A stretch of DNA of 5,495 nucleotides from Candidatus Iainarchaeum sp. (GTDB lineage Archaea > Iainarchaeota > Iainarchaeia > Iainarchaeales > JAXPJC01), in the NCBI GenBank assembly GCA_018304445.1, contig JAGVWD010000050.1:1-5495 (forward strand), given 5' to 3'. Shown in pieces: positions 1-5,495 of the stretch (positions are counted from its first letter, which is position 1; each line of letters opens with the position of its first letter). Under the pieces are notes generated by a model. It saw nothing but the letters and a program-made list of their open reading frames with translations. It made no database searches and was not told the origin of the DNA. Both the position numbers and the translations under genes were made by a program.

Positions 1-3000
1 CTAATCTGATTCTCTACATCATCTTTCTCTTCTTCAAGCTGCTTAGCTTCTTCAGTATCTCCTTTCTCCTCAGCTTCTTTAATTTGTTTTTCCAGATCAT
101 TTAATTTATCATTTGCTGTTTCAAGTTGCATTTCTAAAGCATTTTTGCTTTTCTGCAAACCAGCCATCCTTTCTTTCTCTTCTGGGCTCATCCCGCTGAC
201 AATTTCTGCTGTTTTTTTTGCTTTATCCGCTTCTGGATTGAGGCCAAGCATGTCGCTGAGCATTCCGAGGACCATTGCGCCTATCCCCCATTTTATGCCG
301 TCTGCGAAAGCATCGCTCCATGAGCGCAACCCCTTGAGCTTTACTGAATACTCCGCATCATAGCACTGGTTTGTTAGTTCGCTTGTATCAAAGCCATCAG
401 CAGGATTTCCCGGATCATCATAAACATCATACTCAAACCTGTTCAGCTGTATGCAGGAATCTGCAGGGGGCTTTACCCTTGCGCGCAGTGTAATAACCGG
501 CTTGCTTGTTTTTTCTCCCGCGCCCTTTACAAGAACTTCAATCGGATACTGCCCGTACATGGAGCCCTCGCTCAGCACTTCTATTTCAGAGGAAATGTCG
601 CTTGCTTCCAGATCAAGCTGTGTGGGGGTTACTTCCAAATCGCTTCTTATTGTAAAGGAGGTTGTGCCTCCGCAATCCTTTGTTTCAATTGTAAATGAAT
701 CGGAGTCAGGGGATTGCATTTCAAGCAGCTCCTTGCTGAATGTGATGCAGTCGCGCAGATTCACAACAGTAATGTCAGCCTGAATCTCATCGCTCAGCAC
801 TTGCTCCCCGTGCTCTGAATAATTAACCGCTTCAATAACAATCTTTGCCTTTGCATTTCCCGAAACCCCGCCAAATGGGGAAAAGGTAATTGTGGCGCTC
901 AGTGAGGTGTCGGGGTCAATTTCATTCAGTATTGTGCGCGCATATCCGCTTCTCAGTTCTCTTCCCACATCCCCGACTGTAATTACAAAGCTCCCTATTT
1001 CATTTGTCTGCCAGTCAACTCTCGCACGCAGATTATAAAGCGTTACTGGAGTGGAATCAACAGCGCATCCGTTCTCTATCTGGAACTCAGTCACAATAGG
1101 ATTGCCCTCGGTCATTGCCTCCCATGTGCTCTGCGAAACGCTGAAGCATCCGGGAGTAACTTCCTTCCCGATTCCTATTGAAATTGTTACAGGAATAGTA
1201 AAAACCCATTTCTCATCGAAATTTCCCGCTTCAAGCGTTATGGTTCCTTTAAGCGTCTGCGCCTCAGTCAATTGCTTCCCGGAATCCGTCAAATATGACT
1301 TGAAGCTTGCCTCAAATGTGCTCTCCTCAACAATTACCTGATCCACATAGCTGAAGAGCCAGTTGTTGCTTTTTTCAATATCCACATAGCCCTTGAAATC
1401 CCCGCCCAGTTCAATGCTCAAAATTCTCAGCGGGAAATGCGTGAGATTCTCAATTGCAAATTCATCCGAGCTTTCCGCAGCGTCCTTTATATTGAGCGAA
1501 ACCCCTATGGCATCAGGGGAAAATTTGAGAACTTCGCTCTCTATTGCAAGCTCAACGCTCACAAAATCATACTCTGGCTTTGAAACTTCAACAACCAATT
1601 CCTCCCCCGGCAATTGCGCAGGCATTGTTATTTTTGCAGTGCCATCCTTCGCTGTTTCCTCTTGATCAATCAAATTCCCCTGCCTGTCCTTCAGTTTTAC
1701 TATTGCATCCTCAATCTCAAGCTGCGTGCCTGCGTCCTTTACGGTTACGGTAATGTCATTCTCTATTCCGCTGGGATATTCGCCCGGGGAGATTTTCACA
1801 TCCATCCTGTTCGGCGCGGAAGTTGCTATTATAAGGTCCTTTTCAAACACAACCCTGAAATCCGAAACCATGCGCATTTCAATCATTGCAGCATTTGATT
1901 TCTGCGTTGTAAAGTAAAAAGTGCCTGAAACCTTGCTGTTCGGGGCGAAATTCCCTATATCAAGCCAAGGGAACTCATACCCATTCACTGTTCCTGAGCT
2001 TGCAATCCCCTCCGAATCGTAAATTATGTAGCTGTCAAAGAGCAGTGACTCCTCGGGATTCCTTATGCGGAGGTTTGCATTGTTGTGGATTTCTGTCTTT
2101 GAATTATTGGTAATGGTGAATGAGAGCATATAGCGGTTGTAGATTGTTGCCTGATAGCTTTCAAGCACTGCGCTTGCAATCTCCTCCTTCAAATCCGTAA
2201 TGCTTGACTCAAAGCAGAAATCATCATCGCACAGCCCCCCTGCGCCCAACTGATAGGTCTGCTGGTAGGTAGTGCAGTACAGGTCATATGTTGCAACAGT
2301 GCATTCCTTGTCCCTTACAGTTGTTCCGTCCTTTGCCCAGCTCCTGTAATCAATGGTCAGCTTGTCAGTGATTGAGGCAGTGCTCTTTATGAGCAATGAG
2401 TCCTTCTCCATTATCAGCGCATTCCCTGTCCTCACATGAATTCCCGCCTCTGTATAATTTTTTTCCTCGGGGATGACCAGCTGGAATTTCGCAATATACT
2501 CCTCATCAGAGGCAACGCTTGTTGCTATTTTCTCATTCTTGTAAAGCCCAAGGAACCTTATGCGCGCCTCCCCGCTTATTATTGGCACCTCCATTTTCAC
2601 ATTGAATGCTTGCACGGTATTTGCAATTACTGATTTTACCGCGGAAATGTAATCCGCCTTCTCCTCCTTGCTCACTATCACATACACTTTCTTGTCGGCC
2701 TTTGTCACAAGCCTGTAAGTTCCGTTCGCATCAGTGTAATCGCTCCCGAAAAGAGAATTGTCAAGCGCATCATACACATCAACCTTTGCAAATGCTATTG
2801 CAATGCCTTCAACATCGGTTACATTCACGCTTACAATCCCGTCCCCAACAACCATTGTGATGTCAAGGCTTATGTCCTCCGCAAGGCGCATGTCAAAGAA
2901 TTCCGATTCGGATTTTCCCGAAGCGCTTGACTTGTACGCGAACGCATAATATTTCCCGTTCTGAACGCGCGTGAAGCTTGCAATCCCGTTTATGTCAGTA

Positions 3001-4343
3001 ACCTGCTCCCCGTATCCTGCGAGGAAGCCTGAATCCGCATTGAAGAGCGCAGCCCTTGCGTTCTGCACGTTCTTCCCGGATTCATTCACTACCTTCACTT
3101 TGAGCGTTCCCCCGTTCGCGCCCGTATATTTCTCAATTTCGGCAATATATGTTGCGGAGCCCGCCTTTATGTTTGCGATTTTTCCAAGCAGATAATCTGG
3201 ATGGTCAATTACCGCCTTGTAAGTTATGGTGGAATCAGCAACATTGAACTTGACAATTCCGTTCGCATCAGAGGCAGTTGTAAGGACTTCTACAATATCA
3301 TCATTCTCCTTTCTCAATTGCACCTGCGCGCTTGCAACAGCGCTTTTTGTTGACTTGTCAAGCACCTGTATCTGCACAAACCCCGCGATGTTCTTTGAAA
3401 GGTTGAAATCATAATATTCCGCTTCATCGCTTGAAAGGGATATAAGGCCCGATTCCAATTGCGCATAAACATTATTGGGGTCGTAAGTGCGCAGCTTGTA
3501 GTTTCCGGCATTCAGTGAAAGAACAGCCTGCCCCGAGGAATTTGTTGTTTCCGTTCCGATTCCCAGGCCCATCTCATTGTATGCTGTTACGCGTATTCCC
3601 GCAATTGGCGCATTGAGGAAAGTTGCGCTGACACTTATTGTCCCTGTTTCAATTACCAATGGCTCCAGGTAAATCGGCTGGTCGGCAAACGCATAAGAGT
3701 CGATATTCCTGTATGTGTCGCTTTCAACGCTTACATATAATTTCCCGCAGTTGCTCGGAATCTGCACATCCGCCTCGCCAGTATATGTTGTTATGCCCCC
3801 TATCTGCGGCGCGCGGGCGTTCTCGCACGCAAACGAAAGGTTTGCCCTTCCCATAATCGGTATTCCACTGCTCAGCAGCCTTATTTTCTTTGTTTCAAAT
3901 TCAGGTGCAACAAGCTGCAGGGTAATTGTCTTGCTCTCCGCTTCCTTTGAAATCCGGATTGTTGCGGTTGCGGTCTTGTAATTCGCCTTTTTTGCTGTTA
4001 TTGCAACGCTCGCGCCTATGCTTGTTGTGAAGGACGCATCCCCGAAATCCTTTGTTGCAGCGCTCTTTGAAATTCCGGAATAGGTTATTGTAACGCTCGC
4101 ATTGGGCAGCGCGCTCCCGGATTCATCAACTACCTTAACTGCAAGCACCGCCTCCTGCGGCAGGATTATCGGAAGCAAAAAGAAATACGCCCCGAGGGCA
4201 ACAAGCGCAATGAGGATTATGAAAAGCACAAAGCTCGGCATTATCTTGTCTATACGGTCAACAAGCCCGGCTATGGGTATTACACCATCAACCCTCTCAA
4301 CAAGCCTGTAATAGCCGTCTTCCAGCTTAGAGTAAATGCCCAT
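1..4343 (-). CDS. Giant N-terminally anchored surface protein with tandem carboxypeptidase-regulatory/Ig-like domains, Cys-paired modules and a C-terminal coiled coil (3' end outside window)
   Basis: One frame is open from ATG (4343-4341) through 1447 codons to the left edge, with no stop. An in-frame TAA six codons upstream (4364-4362) fixes the start. Residues 1-36 are cytoplasmic, with basic R30/K33 before one transmembrane helix at ~37-61, so the rest should be outside the cell. Carboxypeptidase-regulatory-like beta-sandwiches follow at ~66-145, 147-230 (divergent), 231-316, 320-404, 411-499 and 501-586. They show the family's T/S-D-x-x-G turn, e.g. SDANG at 358, TDING at 449 and TDANG at 537. 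A four-Cys module lies at 681-710 and a seventh sandwich at ~847-935. More beta-rich sequence and three Cys-pair modules run from ~940 to 1330. A Gly-rich hydrophobic stretch (1344-1368) and a charged heptad coil (1385-1447) end the visible part. At least eleven N-x-S/T sequons lie outside the membrane. No enzyme motif is visible. A structural stalk or adhesin is inferred; the reading frame itself is certain. Confidence 0.95.
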   Translation of the reverse strand, partial: MGIYSKLEDGYYRLVERVDGVIPIAGLVDRIDKIMPSFVLFIILIALVALGAYFFLLPIILPQEAVLAVKVVDESGSALPNASVTITYSGISKSAATKDFGDASFTTSIGASVAITAKKANYKTATATIRISKEAESKTITLQLVAPEFETKKIRLLSSGIPIMGRANLSFACENARAPQIGGITTYTGEADVQIPSNCGKLYVSVESDTYRNIDSYAFADQPIYLEPLVIETGTISVSATFLNAPIAGIRVTAYNEMGLGIGTETTNSSGQAVLSLNAGNYKLRTYDPNNVYAQLESGLISLSSDEAEYYDFNLSKNIAGFVQIQVLDKSTKSAVASAQVQLRKENDDIVEVLTTASDANGIVKFNVADSTITYKAVIDHPDYLLGKIANIKAGSATYIAEIEKYTGANGGTLKVKVVNESGKNVQNARAALFNADSGFLAGYGEQVTDINGIASFTRVQNGKYYAFAYKSSASGKSESEFFDMRLAEDISLDITMVVGDGIVSVNVTDVEGIAIAFAKVDVYDALDNSLFGSDYTDANGTYRLVTKADKKVYVIVSKEEKADYISAVKSVIANTVQAFNVKMEVPIISGEARIRFLGLYKNEKIATSVASDEEYIAKFQLVIPEEKNYTEAGIHVRTGNALIMEKDSLLIKSTASITDKLTIDYRSWAKDGTTVRDKECTVATYDLYCTTYQQTYQLGAGGLCDDDFCFESSITDLKEEIASAVLESYQATIYNRYMLSFTITNNSKTEIHNNANLRIRNPEESLLFDSYIIYDSEGIASSGTVNGYEFPWLDIGNFAPNSKVSGTFYFTTQKSNAAMIEMRMVSDFRVVFEKDLIIATSAPNRMDVKISPGEYPSGIENDITVTVKDAGTQLEIEDAIVKLKDRQGNLIDQEETAKDGTAKITMPAQLPGEELVVEVSKPEYDFVSVELAIESEVLKFSPDAIGVSLNIKDAAESSDEFAIENLTHFPLRILSIELGGDFKGYVDIEKSNNWLFSYVDQVIVEESTFEASFKSYLTDSGKQLTEAQTLKGTITLEAGNFDEKWVFTIPVTISIGIGKEVTPGCFSVSQSTWEAMTEGNPIVTEFQIENGCAVDSTPVTLYNLRARVDWQTNEIGSFVITVGDVGRELRSGYARTILNEIDPDTSLSATITFSPFGGVSGNAKAKIVIEAVNYSEHGEQVLSDEIQADITVVNLRDCITFSKELLEMQSPDSDSFTIETKDCGGTTSFTIRSDLEVTPTQLDLEASDISSEIEVLSEGSMYGQYPIEVLVKGAGEKTSKPVITLRARVKPPADSCIQLNRFEYDVYDDPGNPADGFDTSELTNQCYDAEYSVKLKGLRSWSDAFADGIKWGIGAMVLGMLSDMLGLNPEADKAKKTAEIVSGMSPEEKERMAGLQKSKNALEMQLETANDKLNDLEKQIKEAEEKGDTEEAKQLEEEKDDVENQI
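3..191 (-). other. Charged coiled coil at the visible C-terminal end of the giant protein (residues 1385-1447)
   Basis: Hydrophobic heptad positions are clear: L1403, A1410, L1417 and A1424 in one register, and L1407, L1414 and I1421 in the other. Surfaces are rich in K, E, D and Q. A GDT turn at 1428-1430 and the following EEAKQLEEE suggest a helical hairpin or a register break. This helical tail is unlike the beta-rich body and continues past the window edge. Confidence 0.8.
354..1163 (-). repeat. Three tandem cysteine-paired modules (residues 1061-1330)
   Basis: Three consecutive modules each start with C-F/I-x-x-S/N and have a second Cys 25-30 residues later, usually after an acidic or Asn-rich stretch. 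The pairs are C1066/C1093 (CFSVS ... NGC), C1199/C1224 (CITFS ... KDCGG) and C1297/C1327 (CIQLN ... NQCY). The regular spacing suggests an Ig-like fold with one disulfide per module. The units are unequal in length (about 133, 98 and at least 40 residues), so they are diverged relatives and not recent copies. Confidence 0.6.
2586..4148 (-). repeat. Array of six carboxypeptidase-regulatory-like beta-sandwich domains (residues 66-586)
   Basis: Six units of 80-90 residues follow one another directly. A typical unit opens with alternating hydrophobic strands (e.g. LAVKVVDESG at 67, LKVKVVNESG at 414, GIVSVNVTD at 502), then a P/A-x-A-x-V strand, then the turn T/S-D-x-x-G-x-A-x-F, then a Y/F-containing strand (NYKLR at 281, KYYAF at 464, KVYVIV at 552). 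The second unit (147-230) is divergent and carries a Cys pair at C173/C199. A seventh, separate copy lies at residues ~847-935 (1539-1805). In this family such domains are usually structural or binding modules, not catalytic ones. Confidence 0.75.
4161..4235 (-). other. Transmembrane anchor of the giant protein (residues 37-61)
   Basis: This stretch of about 25 residues runs from SFVLF to PIIL. It is made of F, I, L, V, A and G with no charge, and is preceded by R30, D32 and K33. The cytoplasmic N-terminus is too long and too acidic for a normal cleaved signal peptide, and no AxA-type site follows closely. It is best read as an uncleaved signal anchor with the N-terminus inside. Confidence 0.85.
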
Positions 4344-4407
4344 ATTTATCGCTTGATTAATTTATTCATTATACGCTATTAATCTTATGGCTTTCCATGT
4401 ATTTAAT

Positions 4408-4420
4408 ATTATAGTATAAT
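4408..4420. repeat. Perfect 13-bp palindrome between TATA box and predicted start site
   Basis: ATTATAGTATAAT has 6-bp arms around a single central G. It lies seven bases downstream of the TATA box on the minus strand, in the place where an archaeal repressor would block initiation. In such AT-rich DNA a short AT palindrome can easily arise by chance, so an operator role is only a suggestion. Confidence 0.3.
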
Positions 4421-4427
4421 GGCTGGA

Positions 4428-4435
4428 TATATAAA
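4428..4435 (-). promoter_or_regulatory. Archaeal TATA box upstream of the giant surface-protein gene
   Basis: Read on the minus strand this is TTTATATA, an exact archaeal box A. It lies inside the longer AT run TTTTATTTATATA and about 85-92 bases before the ATG. Transcription would start about 25 bases downstream, near 4405, leaving a leader of roughly 60 nt. No upstream Shine-Dalgarno is evident before the ATG. A second, weaker TATAAT at 4373-4368 is centred about 27 bases before the ATG and would give a nearly leaderless mRNA. Either or both could be used. Confidence 0.6.
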
Positions 4436-4479
4436 TAAAACCTGATTTATTAATGTTTCTGTTATCAATAAGACAGTTG

Positions 4480-4947
4480 TCAAGAAGCAGCGCCTATAAC
4501 AACAGCAGCAATTATTGAAATCCCGAACAGCGCAATCATCTCCCTCTTGTGCGCGAAGAAATTTCCCGTTCCCCTGAAATCAGCATACAGATAGCGCCCT
4601 GCAACAAGCGCGGCATAAGCGGCAATGAATAAGGGAATAGCGCCCGCAATCACTTCCAGCGGAGCGCCCAAAAACGCCTTCCCCTGCATAATCCCGACAA
4701 AAAACAAAATCAGCGGCGCAGAGCTTCCGAAAAACAGCAAAGAAAAAATGAAAACACTTGCAGTCAGCAGCAATAAATTCAGCGCGGGATTTGCGCTCAG
4801 CTCAATAAGGGAAAAAGCGGCAATTGAGTTCGCGCCCACAAAAACCCCAAGCGCCCAGCAAAGAAGAGAAATAACAAAAACGCACTGCAAAACCCCAATG
4901 CGCAGCTTCAGCTTCTTCCGCCTTTTCTGCTTGGTTTTTTTAGGCAT
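4480..4947 (-). CDS. Small basic polytopic membrane protein, possibly SpoIIM/DUF95-like
   Basis: The protein has 155 residues from ATG 4947 to TGA 4482-4480. The N-terminus is strongly basic (about ten K/R in the first 16 residues), which predicts a cytoplasmic N-end. Hydrophobic segments lie at ~16-40, 55-72, 76-88, 97-118 and 135-153, so four or five membrane spans are likely. The segment with APLILFFVGIMQG (77-89), followed by a helix with E98 and a Gly/Ala-rich stretch to ~R118, loosely resembles the core of SpoIIM/DUF95 membrane proteins. That is a pattern impression, not a match. A GTG nine bases upstream (4956) would add three residues and overlap the previous stop by one base. I prefer the ATG because AGTGA, a partial archaeal Shine-Dalgarno, sits five bases before it. 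It is almost certainly co-transcribed with the upstream partial gene, so it may serve that protein. Coding is very likely; function is unknown. Confidence 0.88.
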   Translation of the reverse strand: MPKKTKQKRRKKLKLRIGVLQCVFVISLLCWALGVFVGANSIAAFSLIELSANPALNLLLLTASVFIFSLLFFGSSAPLILFFVGIMQGKAFLGAPLEVIAGAIPLFIAAYAALVAGRYLYADFRGTGNFFAHKREMIALFGISIIAAVVIGAAS

Positions 4948-4952
4948 GGGTT

Positions 4953-4957
4953 TCACT
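4953..4957 (-). promoter_or_regulatory. Candidate Shine-Dalgarno for the membrane-protein gene
   Basis: AGTGA overlaps the TAG stop of the upstream gene and sits five bases before ATG 4947. It matches four of five bases of the archaeal GGTGA core. It favours the ATG over the alternative GTG at 4956, and it suggests translational coupling with the upstream gene. Confidence 0.45.
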
Positions 4958-5495
4958 AATGCCCCATATCTTCCATAGGTGTGACAGTACTTGTGCTCTC
5001 AAGAAGCTTGTCTGCATTCCAGAAGAATTTCACGTCATTGCTTGTTGTTTTCATGCAGAGCTGCCCGTTCTTTAACTTGTCCAGTATCTTAACAATAGTG
5101 AATTCCTCCTTGGCTGCCTCTCCCTTGCCCTCGCTTAATATAAAAGGATTTTCCTTTCCTGCCTTGTCTTTGGGCCATATTGTAGTCATGCTTTTTTCAT
5201 CGTTCCAGAGAATTGTTGTATCTGCCCCGCACAGCGGCTGTATGCCGTATGTGGATTTGGCAGGCACATATGCAATTGCTTTCAATTCCACTGTGCCGAT
5301 ATTCGTAACCTTGTCCCAAAGCACCGCGTGATATGCGCCTGTGCCCTGGCATAAAGCGCCTTCATTTGCAAATTGCTCCGGAATTGCTGTTCCTGAAGCA
5401 ACAGAGCCTCCGCTGAAATCGCTTCCGCCTACTGCGGTCCAGTTGATTATCGGATCTGCCGCCGGCGTATTAACAGCTATAATCCCCGGAGCAAT
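4956..5495 (-). CDS. C-terminal part of a probably secreted or surface protein, family not recognised (5' end outside window)
   Basis: The frame is open from the right edge to TAG at 4958-4956, giving 179 visible residues and no convincing start. The GTG at 5324-5322 is internal: the frame continues upstream with the same soluble, Gly/Ser/Thr-rich composition, so the gene begins beyond the window. There is no transmembrane helix in the visible part. The sequence alternates short beta-like strands (AVLWDKVTNIGTVELKAIAY at 57-76, TTILWN at 93-98, VKFFWN at 155-160) with polar loops, and has three cysteines at 49, 89 and 147. The first visible residues (IAPGIIAVNT) could follow a pilin-like or signal-anchor helix, but that helix is not in view. 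The strand-rich, tryptophan-containing, Cys-bearing style fits an extracellular beta domain. The membrane-protein gene follows after 8 bases. I do not recognise the family, and an archaeal pilin-like protein is only one possibility. Confidence 0.85.
   Translation of the reverse strand: MAPGIIAVNTPAADPIINWTAVGGSDFSGGSVASGTAIPEQFANEGALCQGTGAYHAVLWDKVTNIGTVELKAIAYVPAKSTYGIQPLCGADTTILWNDEKSMTTIWPKDKAGKENPFILSEGKGEAAKEEFTIVKILDKLKNGQLCMKTTSNDVKFFWNADKLLESTSTVTPMEDMGH

Larger units (their letters stand above)
4344..4479. other. AT-rich intergenic region separating the two-gene unit from the giant gene
   Basis: This 136-bp gap is the only non-coding stretch in the window and is clearly more AT-rich than the genes. 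It holds the TATA box at 4435-4428, the weaker TATAAT at 4373-4368 and a perfect 13-bp palindrome at 4408-4420. Just after the membrane-protein stop there is a weak, bulged inverted repeat (4459-4476), followed on the minus strand by A/T-rich sequence containing a TTTT run. It could contribute to termination of the upstream transcript, but I would not call it a terminator. I see no small ORF or structured RNA here. Confidence 0.7.

Noticed and set aside
451..783. Plus-strand open frame of 110 codons, plus many other shorter plus-strand frames from 145 to 4311
   Set aside because: All are antisense to the giant gene. The giant frame alone gives 1447 codons with domain repeats, paired cysteines and a membrane anchor.
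3314..3511. Minus-strand frame of 65 codons inside the giant gene
   Set aside because: It is a different frame within a continuous, domain-bearing reading frame, with no recognisable protein features.
2586..4148. Possible CRISPR or short tandem repeat array
   Set aside because: The periodicity is at protein-domain level (80-90 residues) with diverged DNA. There are no identical short repeats separated by uniform spacers.
4459..4476. Inverted repeat after the membrane-protein stop as an intrinsic terminator
   Set aside because: The stem is short, AT-rich and bulged, and no strong T-run follows directly. Not enough to call a terminator.
4625..4978. Plus-strand open frame of 117 codons
   Set aside because: It lies wholly antisense to the membrane-protein gene, and its hydrophobic and basic patches mirror that gene. 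It has no promoter or ribosome site, and the minus-strand reading has a coherent membrane topology.
4956..5324. A complete 122-residue protein starting at GTG 5324
   Set aside because: The frame stays open for 57 more codons to the window edge with the same composition, including a cysteine at visible residue 49. The GTG is an internal valine codon.
4981..5331. Plus-strand open frame of 116 codons
   Set aside because: It is antisense to the upstream partial gene, whose minus-strand frame is longer, stays open to the window edge and has the composition of a real extracellular domain.

Overview
The window looks archaeal, most likely from a DPANN-type genome such as Diapherotrites or Micrarchaeota. 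The lineage is inferred from style, not from a marker gene. The evidence is a textbook archaeal TATA box (TTTATATA) upstream of the main gene, heavy use of ATA and AGG codons, weak or absent Shine-Dalgarno sites, and a very large membrane-anchored surface protein built from carboxypeptidase-regulatory/Ig-like beta-sandwich domains. All coding is on the minus strand, and both window edges cut through genes.

Right to left, in the direction of transcription: (1) 5495-4956 is the C-terminal 179 codons of a probably secreted or surface-exposed protein that I cannot assign to a family. (2) 4947-4480 is a small, basic, multi-spanning membrane protein of 155 aa. It starts only 8 nt after the previous stop, so the two are almost certainly co-transcribed; a distant SpoIIM/DUF95-like fold is possible but unproven. 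(3) 4479-4344 is a 136-bp AT-rich intergenic region with a good TATA box and a 13-bp palindrome. (4) 4343-1 is one uninterrupted reading frame of at least 1447 codons that runs off the left edge and fills about 80% of the window.

The giant protein has a short cytoplasmic N-terminus carrying a duplicated 13-residue motif and then one transmembrane helix (residues ~37-61). About 1280 extracellular residues follow: six consecutive carboxypeptidase-regulatory-like domains, a four-cysteine module, a seventh such domain, further beta-sandwiches, and three modules that each carry a spaced cysteine pair. Next comes a Gly-rich hydrophobic segment and finally a charged heptad coiled coil, still open at the window edge. 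All 12 visible cysteines lie outside the membrane and fall into close pairs. The simplest reading is a long disulfide-braced stalk or adhesin anchored at its N-terminus. A role in cell-cell or host contact is inference only.

I see no rRNA, tRNA, CRISPR array, insertion sequence or integration site. The many open frames on the plus strand are antisense shadows of these three genes.
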